From a virus, in IMG/VR virus record IMGVR_UViG_3300025107_000085, positions 1 through 59,873 of that record: a stretch of DNA of 59,873 bases; one strand, given 5' to 3'. Position numbers and translations under genes: made by a program. The notes beneath the pieces were generated by a model. That model had not been told where the DNA came from. It searched no databases and worked only from the letters and a program-made list of their open reading frames with translations. Shown here piece by piece: positions 1 to 7,405 of the stretch. How positions within the stretch are numbered: position 1 is the stretch's first letter; the number at the start of each line of letters is the position of its first letter.

Positions 1-4
1 GTAA

Positions 5-433
5 ATGCTTATGGCAAGATTTATATCAACGTTGTCTGAATCTGATATTGCTATGCAAATAGCGATCTTGCTAAATAAGCATAACAGACTGATCAGGCAA
101 CACAACCTAAACACCATAATGGCCTCAACCACAGATTACTACGTGGAATTGGCAGGTCAAGTTGTAGTAGGTTGTGTTGGCCTGGTTAGACAAGATCCAG
201 CGTTAAGTCTAATTAAGCATCTGAGTGTGCATGAAGAGCACCGCCGACGTGGCTTAGCTGAAAGGCTGTTACGAACGGCAATAAGTTGCTGCGGAACTCA
301 GTATAGTTACATGACCGTTCGAGAAGACAACAATGCTTGCTTAGCATTAGCAAACAAACTGCAATTTATGGCAGTGACAAAAAATTGGTCGAAAGATCAT
401 AATGTGGTGGTGCTTGGGAGGAAAAACACATGA
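5..433 (+). CDS. GNAT-family N-acetyltransferase
   Basis: Likely transfers an acetyl group from acetyl-CoA to an unknown amine. The 142-residue protein has the GNAT motif A (EHRRRGLAERLL, residues 78-89), where the RRRGLA loop fits the R/Q-x-x-G-x-G/A pyrophosphate-binding pattern, preceded by the usual beta strand (LIKHLSVHE). Length is normal for a single GNAT domain. The start is uncertain: ATGs lie at positions 5 and 11, and the window begins too close upstream to see a ribosome site, so the gene could begin earlier. Its stop overlaps the next start by 4 bp, so the two are probably translationally coupled. Substrate unknown. Confidence 0.75.
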   Translation: MLMARFISTLSESDIAMQIAILLNKHNRLIRQHNLNTIMASTTDYYVELAGQVVVGCVGLVRQDPALSLIKHLSVHEEHRRRGLAERLLRTAISCCGTQYSYMTVREDNNACLALANKLQFMAVTKNWSKDHNVVVLGRKNT

Positions 434-1176
434 TAATGCAGATCGCAGCGAAAGCTGCCGGCACATTGGCGTACGTGCTTGTGGAAATGGTGAACAAAGA
501 CAAAGCAAGAAACAGGGAAGTAAAGACCGCCAAAGATATTGAAAAAGGGCTATTTGAAGGCATTATGGTCCATTTGTACCCAAACAACAGCACAAGGGTA
601 TACGTGGTCTTAAGCACTGCTCCGAATAAGACAGTGTTGTTGGATACGGAATTTTACAATGTTTTATCCATAGAAGCGTATGAAGGCACGACACGTGAAT
701 ACCTGTTTTGGCGTGACACTGAGGAAGATCAGAAAGCAGCTTTCTCTGAATTGAGTGACTTACTCAATGTGCTAATTAACTCAGGGAAAACAATACCCGG
801 TTTTGATGTAGTAGATCTTACTTGCTATACAGATCTGCCAAAACATTTTATGGCTGAAACAACTAATAACACGACGAAAGTACATAGTAGCACCAATGTG
901 TCAAATGTATCCAGCACCCCAGCGTATTCAAACACTGTCTACAATAAGGGTACTGTCGTCAGTGTTTCAGGAACAAAGACTCCGACATTTTTCACCAGAA
1001 AATCAAAACCCCCTCATTGGAAAACGCTGGAGCAGATAAAAAGTAAGTTAAAGGATCTGGCAGGGGGCAAAAAACTTGATATACCTATACCAAGTACAGA
1101 CGCAACAGCCGAGGTTTTTTGTAGTGGTGCTGTGAGTGTAGGATCGTATAGGGATATTTACAACGAGTGGGATTAA
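430..1176 (+). CDS. Hypothetical protein
   Basis: I do not recognise a family. The 248-residue protein has a mildly hydrophobic first 20 residues, a mixed alpha/beta first half, a Ser/Thr/Asn-rich low-complexity stretch at about residues 143-190 and a basic segment (KSKPPHWKTLEQIKSKLKD) after it. This looks like two modules joined by a flexible linker. It overlaps the preceding acetyltransferase stop (ATGA) and ends 3 bp before the RuvB-like gene, so it sits in the same operon. No catalytic motif is visible. Confidence 0.7.
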   Translation: MIMQIAAKAAGTLAYVLVEMVNKDKARNREVKTAKDIEKGLFEGIMVHLYPNNSTRVYVVLSTAPNKTVLLDTEFYNVLSIEAYEGTTREYLFWRDTEEDQKAAFSELSDLLNVLINSGKTIPGFDVVDLTCYTDLPKHFMAETTNNTTKVHSSTNVSNVSSTPAYSNTVYNKGTVVSVSGTKTPTFFTRKSKPPHWKTLEQIKSKLKDLAGGKKLDIPIPSTDATAEVFCSGAVSVGSYRDIYNEWD

Positions 1177-1179
1177 ATA

Positions 1180-2160
1180 ATGATAGGGCACGTCAACACT
1201 AAAAAAAGGATTGCCCATGCGTTAGCTTCGGCTAAAAAAAGAAATGAGGCATTGCCACATATGCTATTCTCTGGGCATCCTGGTTGTGGGAAGACCAGTA
1301 TGGCCAGAGAGATAGCTAAAATATCTGGCGGGGATTTTATCTCGGTAGTACCAGAGACATTAAATGACATGAAGGCAATAAAAGCTTTAATGGAGTCCCT
1401 AAATTATACCGGTTATAATGATAGAGGAGATAGAGTAGACACCATAAAACCAAGCATAGTATTTATGGATGAAATCCATAGACTCCCAATCTTCGGCCAA
1501 GAAAAGCTTGGTATAATAATGGAAAATTTTATTATGGACACGGGTAGACCAAATAAATACTATTGGGCACCATATTTTACAGTTGTTGGTGCAACAACAT
1601 TGGTTGGTGAATTATCCCGTCCATTTTTAAACAGGTTTAAACTTAATTTTTTATTTGAACCTTATTCACTGGAAGAGTCTATATATATAATTGTAGCTCA
1701 TGCCAAAAGATTAAATATAGCACTTGACCCTGCAGCCATAGAAGATATAGCTGTACGTGGTAGAGGGGTACCAAGAATCTTAATAAGATATCTTGAATGT
1801 TGTAGAGATACAGCATTGTTTTACAACGCAAATGTCGTAACTAAGAAAATAACAACCGCAACTTTTGATGATTTAAATATTGATGCGTCTGGATTTTCAA
1901 AAACCGAAATTAAAATATTGGAGACGTTGTATAACTCTGAGCGCCCTGTTGGTCTGGAAACTTTGGCAATAATAACCAATGAGTCTTCAAAAACAATTAA
2001 AAATGAATTGGAACCCTACCTAATGCAACAAGGATTGCTGTTGCGTAGTGGGGCTGGGCGTGTAATAACGGCAAGAGGTAGAAATTACTTAGATGAAAAA
2101 GGATATGTGGGTACAAAATCAGGTAGAATAGAAATAACAGCCGACTATCAACGTCGTTAA
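1180..2160 (+). CDS. ruvB: RuvB-like AAA+ ATPase (Holliday junction branch migration)
   Basis: Resembles RuvB, the hexameric motor that drives branch migration at Holliday junctions. The 326-residue protein has Walker A GHPGCGKTS (32-40), Walker B VFMDEIHR (94-101), sensor 1 VGATT (136-140), an arginine-finger segment SRPFLNRF (146-153) and the lid motif RGRGVPRIL (sensor 2), followed by a winged-helix-like C-terminus. Length matches bacterial RuvB. No RuvA or RuvC gene is visible here, so it either uses host partners or loads another phage complex. A divergent clamp-loader-like role is less likely. Confidence 0.88.
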   Translation: MIGHVNTKKRIAHALASAKKRNEALPHMLFSGHPGCGKTSMAREIAKISGGDFISVVPETLNDMKAIKALMESLNYTGYNDRGDRVDTIKPSIVFMDEIHRLPIFGQEKLGIIMENFIMDTGRPNKYYWAPYFTVVGATTLVGELSRPFLNRFKLNFLFEPYSLEESIYIIVAHAKRLNIALDPAAIEDIAVRGRGVPRILIRYLECCRDTALFYNANVVTKKITTATFDDLNIDASGFSKTEIKILETLYNSERPVGLETLAIITNESSKTIKNELEPYLMQQGLLLRSGAGRVITARGRNYLDEKGYVGTKSGRIEITADYQRR

Positions 2161-2174
2161 AGGCAACATAACTT

Positions 2175-2906
2175 ATGGGAAAACTATTAAAAGCTTTCTT
2201 AGCCGACAGCAAAGAAGAAGCAGAAGAACTATATAATGAGTATAAACCCTTATTATGTTCTATCGTTAATTCATACGTCAAATCAACAGGACTTGATAGT
2301 AATGACTTGTTTAGCGAAGCTTTGTTAGGCTTAGCAATAGCAAAAAAAGATTTTGATCCGACAAGAAATGACAATTTTAAACAATTTGCGTTGCGTAAAA
2401 TAAAAGATTCTTTACATGAATACATAAGAAAGTTTTCTTCTATTGTTGTTATACCATCATATATTAAGAAAACAAGTAGTTTGTTAAACAGGCTAAATGT
2501 TTGTTTACTATCTAATGGCATAGCAGAGGATAAAGTAACAAACCTTCTTTTCTACGGAAAAGAAAGTGTTTTTTATACTGAAAATATGCCATGCTCCGAT
2601 TTATTTTTAAAACTAAGTAATGCTGCAGAGAGGGCTACTATCCCTTATTCAGAATTGGTACAAAGGGCTTACACATTACCAACAGATATAACTGTAAATG
2701 AATACTGCTCAGTCCATGAGGTCGAAGATCCTATGGACCTCATGGATATACAACAGCTTTTAACAGAGGAAGAAGCTATCGTGGTCGAAGGTCTTAACAA
2801 CGGAAAAAGTTTTAAGGAAATTAGCATAGAAAACGGATATAGCTCAGCAAGTTGGGCGCACAACATAATAAAGAAAGTCAGAATAAAGTTACAGGCCTGG
2901 CGGTAA
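2175..2906 (+). CDS. RNA polymerase sigma-70-like factor
   Basis: Likely redirects host RNA polymerase. Residues about 15-95 look like sigma region 2: a GLDSNDLFSEALLGLAIA segment like the core-binding helix, then an aromatic/basic stretch (FDPTRNDNFKQFALRKIKDS). The last 50 residues (LTEEEAIVVEGLNNGKSF, then EISIENGYSSASWAHNIIKK) look like a region 4 helix-turn-helix. The 243-residue size suits a small alternative sigma. It lies 14 bp after the RuvB gene. Host-type promoters occur elsewhere in the window, so this factor may serve a later class of promoters I could not identify. Confidence 0.75.
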   Translation: MGKLLKAFLADSKEEAEELYNEYKPLLCSIVNSYVKSTGLDSNDLFSEALLGLAIAKKDFDPTRNDNFKQFALRKIKDSLHEYIRKFSSIVVIPSYIKKTSSLLNRLNVCLLSNGIAEDKVTNLLFYGKESVFYTENMPCSDLFLKLSNAAERATIPYSELVQRAYTLPTDITVNEYCSVHEVEDPMDLMDIQQLLTEEEAIVVEGLNNGKSFKEISIENGYSSASWAHNIIKKVRIKLQAWR

Positions 2907-2919
2907 AGAGGTACTTACT

Positions 2920-3108
2920 ATGGAGAAATGTGTGGAATGTGGTGCACCTGCCACAAAAAATTATAAACTTCGTATGGAAATTTCCATCGACGACCTCCGC
3001 GAGGAAATCGCGGGTACTGTTAATGTTTGTGCCTCTTGCTATAATGAAGCCTATGATTCATTTGGCCACTTTATGGCAGACATACGAAAAGGACTAAAAA
3101 TCGAATAA
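2920..3108 (+). CDS. Small CxxC zinc-binding protein
   Basis: A 62-residue protein with two CxxC knuckles (C4-x2-C7 and C37-x2-C40), consistent with one structural zinc. An AGAGG ribosome site precedes the ATG. It sits 13 bp after the sigma gene and 10 bp before the tRNA nucleotidyltransferase. Small zinc proteins of this kind often modulate transcription or nucleic-acid enzymes, but nothing here shows its role. Confidence 0.7.
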   Translation: MEKCVECGAPATKNYKLRMEISIDDLREEIAGTVNVCASCYNEAYDSFGHFMADIRKGLKIE

Positions 3109-3118
3109 GGTTCCGGTT

Positions 3119-4522
3119 ATGTCACCAACAATAGACATATTAAAATTGTTACAAAAAAGTACTGCCGCCTACGTGTATATTGTAGGCGGTTTTGTGAGAG
3201 ATTTGTTGCGAGGTAAAACAAACAATGATTTAGATATTGTTGTTCTGGGATTACCTGTAAAGGATCTTAAAAGTTTCTTATCAAAATATGGTGTATTTAA
3301 AGAGGTGACCCTGGCACAAACAAATGAATCTCTTAGAACAGCCATTTATCTATTTAAGGCACATAATGATGACTTAACAGCACAAATATCATTCCCAAGA
3401 AGGGGGAAGCTGGAAATAGCACATCATGAGAATACTTTAAAACAAGATGTTAAGGTGAGAGATTTCACTATCAACTCTTTATATTTACCCATAGACTATA
3501 AGTCTGTCACCGACGTGATAGATTTGAGTGGCGGGGTTGTGGATATACAGCGGAAGATCATCAAAGCAAATGGTGATCCTTATGCAGTTATAGAAGCATC
3601 CCCAATACGTATGTTAAGGGCAGTGTCACTGGCTTGTAGATCAGGTTACGTGATACACAAAGGTTTAAAAATAGCTATATCCGAAAGAACAGCTTTGATA
3701 AATAAGTGTCCACCAGACACCATACGATTGGAACTGAATAAGATATTGCTGTCTGAAAACCCATCAAGAGGATTTAAATTGTTGTATAATTTAGGCCTCT
3801 TAAAAGTAGTAATGCCTCAGTTACACGCTTGTTATGGTGTAACTCAAAGCAGTAAACATCATAAGTACGATGTCTTTGGACATTGTATTAAAGCATGCGA
3901 TCATACAGCTGCAAATTTAACTCTTAGGTTAGCCGCGCTGTTACATGACATAGGAAAACCACGCGCCAGAAGAATACATGAAAACGGTAACATTACCTTT
4001 CATAATCATGAGATCATAGGCGCTGGGTTGGCTGAAACTTTATTAAGTAAGCTAAATTATGACATCAATCTCAAAAAACAAGTATGTGATCTTATTCGGT
4101 TGCACATGTATTACTACACGCATGATTTCACAGACGCAGCTGTTCGTAGATTTGTAGTATCAATCGGTATTACAGAAGAGGATATAGACAACATTTCAAT
4201 GTATCCCCTGTTTCAATTACGAATGGCAGATAGGCTTGGTAACGGTTTCAAAAAACAGGCAGTAACACCACGCCAACTTGAGCTTGAAGCTAGGATAGTT
4301 AAGTGCTTTGGGGACCGCAACACATTCACGGTTAAGGAATTGGCTATAAATGGAAGTGACATAATGCGCTTTTGTAGTGTTAGTCCAGGACCATTAGTAG
4401 GAAAAACCTTAAATTATCTGTTGGATAAAGTACTTGAAGATCCAAGTGTAAATAACAAGGAAGACTTGATAAATTTGGCATGGAACAAAGTCAAAGGAGG
4501 CCGACGATTAGATTGTGAGTAG
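3119..4522 (+). CDS. cca: CCA-adding tRNA nucleotidyltransferase with HD domain
   Basis: Adds or repairs the 3'-CCA end of tRNAs using CTP and ATP. The N-terminus has the class II signature GGFVRDLL (23-30) and the metal-binding NDLDIVV (36-42). An RNA-binding domain follows, then an HD phosphohydrolase domain (LLHDIGKP at 274-281, FHNHEIIG at 295-302) as in E. coli-type enzymes. Length (467 aa) fits the HD-containing subfamily. Several tRNA genes in this window lack an encoded CCA, so the enzyme is relevant to them. The stop is TAG, with a TGA two codons further on. Confidence 0.92.
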   Translation: MSPTIDILKLLQKSTAAYVYIVGGFVRDLLRGKTNNDLDIVVLGLPVKDLKSFLSKYGVFKEVTLAQTNESLRTAIYLFKAHNDDLTAQISFPRRGKLEIAHHENTLKQDVKVRDFTINSLYLPIDYKSVTDVIDLSGGVVDIQRKIIKANGDPYAVIEASPIRMLRAVSLACRSGYVIHKGLKIAISERTALINKCPPDTIRLELNKILLSENPSRGFKLLYNLGLLKVVMPQLHACYGVTQSSKHHKYDVFGHCIKACDHTAANLTLRLAALLHDIGKPRARRIHENGNITFHNHEIIGAGLAETLLSKLNYDINLKKQVCDLIRLHMYYYTHDFTDAAVRRFVVSIGITEEDIDNISMYPLFQLRMADRLGNGFKKQAVTPRQLELEARIVKCFGDRNTFTVKELAINGSDIMRFCSVSPGPLVGKTLNYLLDKVLEDPSVNNKEDLINLAWNKVKGGRRLDCE

Positions 4523-4600
4523 TTTGTGTGAGTAGCATACTGTTCGTGTATGTGTTAAACAATGGCTATGTAAGACCTAACGGTGCTGAAAAGGATTGGA

Positions 4601-4630
4601 TTAACACACGGCATCAGTAAATAGTATAAT
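4601..4630 (+). promoter_or_regulatory. Sigma-70-type promoter for the non-coding region
   Basis: TTAACA (4601-4606), 18 bp spacer, perfect TATAAT (4625-4630). It lies just inside the 1 kb gene-free region after the CCA enzyme, so it probably starts an RNA near 4637 rather than an mRNA. Confidence 0.55.
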
Positions 4631-4937
4631 AGTATAGATAAGGCTAATGCACCTTAAACCCTCTCCTGACGGTTTTTGCCGGAAATTTTTACGTCAGAAT
4701 CTTTCCCGTTCCAAAGATTTCGGTAACTGTGACGAGAAAGCTTAATTCAATCACGCTGGTGATGAGCTGTAAGTTACACATAATATTTGCAGATTTGATT
4801 ATGTAATCCTGATACATCAGGCGAGATAAATCTGTCAAGAGTCTATGGTTTTTATTTGATTACTTTCTTTTTCCATATATGAAAACTCTTGTAGGCCATA
4901 AAATGAAATTGTAACGATATAGAGAGGCTTTATAGGT

Positions 4938-4962
4938 TAAGTCCAGTTCGAATCCGGGCTTA
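4938..4962 (+). other. T-arm-like hairpin
   Basis: TAAGTCCAG and CCGGGCTTA form a 9-pair stem with one A-C mismatch around the classic T-loop TTCGAAT. No matching acceptor or anticodon stem sits at tRNA spacing, so it is a T-arm mimic, not a tRNA gene. Confidence 0.45.
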
Positions 4963-4969
4963 TACTAAA

Positions 4970-5002
4970 CTGATGTGATCTATCATTAAGATCGACAGTC
5001 AG
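4970..5002 (+). other. D-arm-like hairpin with GATC/GATC stem
   Basis: CTGA-TGT-GATC pairs with GATC-ACA-TCAG (two single-base bulges) around the loop TATCATTAA. The GATC/GATC stem with a 9-base loop is the same size as the D-arm of the tRNA mimic at 5274-5290, although this loop lacks the conserved GG. Confidence 0.4.
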
Positions 5003-5067
5003 GGGATAGCTATACGTAAAGAGCATGTCCAGCAAAGACAGGCAGGCGCAAATCCTGCGTATCCCCA
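5002..5067 (+). ncRNA. Short tRNA-like unit with GCA anticodon-like loop (Cys-like)
   Basis: GGGGATA (5002-5008) and TATCCCC (5060-5066) give a perfect 7-bp acceptor-like stem followed by A. A TGTC/GACA stem carries the loop CAGCAAA (GCA in the anticodon position, but A instead of U at position 33), and GCAGG/CCTGC carries the loop CGCAAAT instead of a T-loop. The unit is about 66 nt with no proper variable region or D-arm. It is either a decayed tRNA-Cys or a tRNA-like domain of the upstream RNA; I do not call it a functional tRNA. Confidence 0.4.
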
Positions 5068-5078
5068 CAATTATTTTT

Positions 5079-5176
5079 GTATGGTCGTGTTGTGTGAACA
5101 ATAACGGTTGACCCTTCCGTTATAGCACCTCCACAATGTTATGTTCCTTCCAGCACAGCATGACCATACATCTTTT
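5079..5176 (+). ncRNA. Y-RNA-like hairpin element 1 (divergent)
   Basis: An 11-bp closing stem (GTATGGTCGTG 5079-5089 with CATGACCATAC 5159-5169, one G-U) encloses an internal ATAACGG/CCGTTAT hairpin and ends in a T-run (TTTTTT, 5172-5177). The 3' side contains ATGTTCCTTCC, close to the conserved 3' segment of elements 2-4. It lacks the clear GGTGYAG and TACTTCA boxes, so its membership is weaker. Confidence 0.45.
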
Positions 5177-5182
5177 TTAATT

Positions 5183-5335
5183 TTATTGCATAAATGGTGC
5201 AGTATAGAGATACTTCATACCATAACCAGTAGGCCGCGGGTTCAAACCCCGCCTAACCACATAGTGGTTAGTAGATCAGACTGGTAGATCGACTGGCACA
5301 AAAAAGACTCTTTACGCCTTTCCTTTATGCAATAA
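5183..5335 (+). ncRNA. YrlA-type Y RNA with a circularly permuted tRNA mimic
   Basis: A perfect 12-bp stem (5183-5194 with 5324-5335) closes a Y-like stem with the shared TGGTGCAGT (5195-5203) and TACTTCA (5211-5217) boxes, an inner GTATAGAG/CTCTTTAC helix and CTTTCC on the 3' side. Beyond this lies a full tRNA fold in permuted order, 5226-5296: anticodon-stem 3' half CCAGT, 5-base variable loop, T-arm GCGGG-TTCAAAC-CCCGC, acceptor 3' strand CTAACCAC, loop ATA, acceptor 5' strand GTGGTTAG, U8-A9, D-arm GATC-AGACTGGTA-GATC, G26, anticodon-stem 5' half ACTGG. Bacterial YrlA RNAs are known to bind Ro60 and mimic tRNA this way, and a Ro60 gene follows 0.5 kb downstream. A T-run follows the stem. 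Confidence 0.85.
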
Positions 5336-5344
5336 TTCTTTTTA

Positions 5345-5436
5345 AGCTTAAAGCTGTAAATGGTGTAGTTCTCAGTTACTTCACTCGAAAATGGAAAAAA
5401 TGCTGAGTACGGTTTTCCTTTATGGCTTTATTTTGT
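5345..5436 (+). ncRNA. Y-RNA-like hairpin element 3
   Basis: A 12-bp closing stem (5349-5360 with 5419-5430, two G-U pairs), then the shared box TGGTGTAGTT (5361-5370), an inner CTCAG/CTGAG stem, the box TTACTTCAC (5376-5384), and TTTTCC just before the 3' strand of the closing stem. A T-rich tail (TTTATTTT) follows. The layout matches the Ro-binding half of the YrlA-like RNA upstream, without a tRNA module. Confidence 0.65.
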
Positions 5437-5443
5437 TAACCCT

Positions 5444-5535
5444 ATGTCTGGAATGGTGTAATAGTTCAGTTACTTCACGCTTATGAAACCAAACTACTGA
5501 CTATGTTTTTCCTTCCGGACATTCTTACTTTTAAC
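5444..5535 (+). ncRNA. Y-RNA-like hairpin element 4
   Basis: A 10-bp closing stem (ATGTCTGGAA 5444-5453 with TTCCGGACAT 5513-5522), then TGGTGTA (5454-5460), an inner TAGT(T)CAGT/ACTGACTA helix, TTACTTCAC (5470-5478) and TTTTTCC before the closing strand. The box order matches elements 2 and 3. It ends just upstream of the small coiled-coil gene that precedes Ro60. Confidence 0.65.
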
Positions 5536-5557
5536 TTATAAGTGTTGGAGATATACT

Positions 5558-5821
5558 ATGGCAGATGGCTTAGGGTTGTTCGGCAAGAACAATAGAAACA
5601 AAGATCGTAAGCAATTGGGCTCCATTTTGGATGCCTTCAATCAAATGAAAATGGATCTCGCCTCCTTTGTTGAAGAAAAAACAGGCCACATTTCCAGACT
5701 TGACAAAGAGCTTGCCCAGCTGGCCGGCGAAAAACACCATGCGACCAAAGACATGGAAAAAGCGATGGTCACGAAAACAAACATCGAAAAACTCATGGGT
5801 GAAAGTGGTAATTCCCTTTAA
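5558..5821 (+). CDS. Small coiled-coil protein upstream of Ro60
   Basis: An 87-residue, highly charged protein whose residues about 22-80 are predicted by eye to be one long helix with heptad-like spacing (MKMDLASFVEEKTGHISRL, then DKELAQLAGEKHHATKDMEK). No known family recognised. GGAG lies before the ATG, and the Ro60 ATG follows 20 bp after its stop, so it is likely a co-expressed partner, perhaps an oligomerisation or adaptor factor for the Ro60 particle. The role is inferred from position only. Confidence 0.7.
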   Translation: MADGLGLFGKNNRNKDRKQLGSILDAFNQMKMDLASFVEEKTGHISRLDKELAQLAGEKHHATKDMEKAMVTKTNIEKLMGESGNSL

Positions 5822-5841
5822 CAGCAACGGAGGCTTTTAAG

Positions 5842-7227
5842 ATGGCCAGAGTAAACAAAAAACCTCAGCCCTTATTTACACATGAAGGGGCCAAGGCAAA
5901 ACACATAACACCGGAGCAGGCCCTACGCAGATCAACCATGTGCTGCCTTCTATGGGAAAGAGAGTTTTATGAAAGCGGTGAAGCTATCGCTGACCGTATC
6001 TCGGAGCTGGTCGGTAAATGTGATCCAAAGTTTGTGGCACAATTGGCGGTGGGCCTTCGTAATGATATGAAGTTGCGCCATGCCCCCTTGTGGGTGGCAA
6101 ACAGCATGCTCAAATACACCGCCACAAAAAACTACGTGGCAGACGTGCTGCACGAAGTAATTCAACGACCGGACGAGCTGTGTGAGTTTCTGTCCCTGTA
6201 TTGGAAGAAGGGCAAGACCCCCATCGCTGCCCAGGTAAAACGCGGTTTGGCAAAAGCGGTAACAAAATTCAACGAGTATCAAATGGCCAAATGGAACAGG
6301 AAAACTGAAATAAAGTTACGTGATGTATTTCAGTTGATACATCCAAAACCGTTGAATGAGGAACAGGGGGCCATGTGGGGCAGGTTGATGGAGGGCACAT
6401 TGGCCACACCGGATACACGGGAGACTGCTTTGTCTTCTGGTAGAGATCAGAAAACGGAATGGACACGCCTGCTTCAGGAAAATAAACTTGGAGCTATTGC
6501 CTTGTTGGGTAGTCTCCGTCATATGACTGACTGTGGTGTTGACGAAGGCCTCATGCGGACAGCAATTCAAAAGATGTCTACGGATAAGGTATTGCCTTTC
6601 CGTTTCATATCCGCCGCCAGACATGCACCACATCTTGAAGACGTTTTGGAACAGAGTATGTTTAAATGTCTTGAAAGTCAGCCCAAGATTCCTGGTCGAA
6701 CGGTTTTATTGTTGGACCACAGTGGCAGTATGGATCAACCCCTGTCTGCAAAGTCAGAACTGACAAGAAGTGACGCAGCAATTGGTCTGGCATTATTGAT
6801 GCGTGAAGTTTGTGAAGAAGTGCTTATTTACACTTTTAGCAGACAATTGGTGCGTATTCCACCAAGGCATGGATTCGCCTTACGGGACGCCATAATGAAA
6901 AGCCAGGTTATGAGAGCCACGTTTCTTGGCACCGCCATAAATGCGATTTATTCCAAATCTGCTGTGACGTTGTCTAATAAACATATGATGACGGAGGTAG
7001 TATTCCCAGGACAAGGGCTAAATCCGGACAGGCTTGTAATTTTGACCGACGAGCAATCGAATGACCCAGTACCTGCTCCGCAAGGGGTTGGCTACATGAT
7101 AAATGTAGCCTCCAATGTAAATGGTGTTGGTTACCAGCCATGGGTACACATTGATGGTTGGAGTGAAGCAGTGGTGGCATGGTTACGCGAGTACGAGGCG
7201 GCCGGCTTCACCAAAGAAACAGGATAA
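5842..7227 (+). CDS. rsr: Ro60/Rsr ortholog (TROVE domain RNA-binding protein)
   Basis: Ro60 proteins are ring-shaped RNA chaperones that hold Y RNAs on the outside and the 3' ends of misfolded RNAs in the central hole; in bacteria Rsr works with exoribonucleases. The 461-residue protein has an alpha-helical HEAT-like N-terminal region (about 10-280; for example FVAQLAVGLRNDMKLRHAPL) and a C-terminal von Willebrand A domain with a complete MIDAS: D292-x-S294-x-S296, T364 (GTAIN) and D403 (LTDEQ). GGAGG precedes the ATG. Y-RNA-like elements lie directly upstream and more structured RNA follows, matching the bacterial rsr-yrlA arrangement. Confidence 0.92.
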   Translation: MARVNKKPQPLFTHEGAKAKHITPEQALRRSTMCCLLWEREFYESGEAIADRISELVGKCDPKFVAQLAVGLRNDMKLRHAPLWVANSMLKYTATKNYVADVLHEVIQRPDELCEFLSLYWKKGKTPIAAQVKRGLAKAVTKFNEYQMAKWNRKTEIKLRDVFQLIHPKPLNEEQGAMWGRLMEGTLATPDTRETALSSGRDQKTEWTRLLQENKLGAIALLGSLRHMTDCGVDEGLMRTAIQKMSTDKVLPFRFISAARHAPHLEDVLEQSMFKCLESQPKIPGRTVLLLDHSGSMDQPLSAKSELTRSDAAIGLALLMREVCEEVLIYTFSRQLVRIPPRHGFALRDAIMKSQVMRATFLGTAINAIYSKSAVTLSNKHMMTEVVFPGQGLNPDRLVILTDEQSNDPVPAPQGVGYMINVASNVNGVGYQPWVHIDGWSEAVVAWLREYEAAGFTKETG

Positions 7228-7355
7228 AGGTCTTCGTTCCTTTATTAGTTCTCATAAACTATATGACGAAATAGAGGCATCGCGCTTCTTATTTCTCATA
7301 TAGTGAGAACAAAAAGCAAACAAACGAGTGGGTTGGTGCGGTGGGATAGCGGTAA

Positions 7356-7405
7356 AAGTACTTAAAGGTGGTTTCATTGAATGAATTGCCTCCCTTTAAG
7401 TACTT
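7356..7405 (+). other. Strong hairpin after Ro60
   Basis: A 13-bp perfect stem, AAGTACTTAAAGG (7356-7368) with its complement at 7393-7405, closes a 24-base loop. No T-run follows, so it is not a standard terminator. It begins the 0.5 kb gene-free stretch between Ro60 and the acidic protein. Confidence 0.5.

Larger units (their letters stand above)
4637..5067 (+). ncRNA. Candidate large structured RNA
   Basis: No reading frame in this stretch looks real, but it is rich in paired segments. Seen directly: CTGACG/CGTCAG (4666-4697), CTTTCCCGT/ACGAGAAAG with one mismatch (4701-4740), ACATAAT/ATTATGT (4778-4804) interlocked with CAGATTT/AAATCTG (4790-4834), which would form a pseudoknot or alternative fold, and CCTGA/TCAGG (4808-4821). 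It ends with two tRNA-arm-like hairpins and a tRNA-like unit, listed separately. Context (phage, promoter, next to Y-like RNAs) suggests a functional RNA. It could be one long RNA or several; I do not recognise a named family. Confidence 0.4.

Noticed and set aside
4637-5067. tmRNA gene
   Set aside because: There is a T-loop-like hairpin and a possible pseudoknot, but no 7-bp acceptor pairing between the two ends, no alanine G3-U70 pair, no resume codon and no tag peptide frame could be found.
5002-5067. Functional tRNA-Cys
   Set aside because: It is only 66 nt, lacks U33, a T-loop, a variable loop and a normal D-arm.
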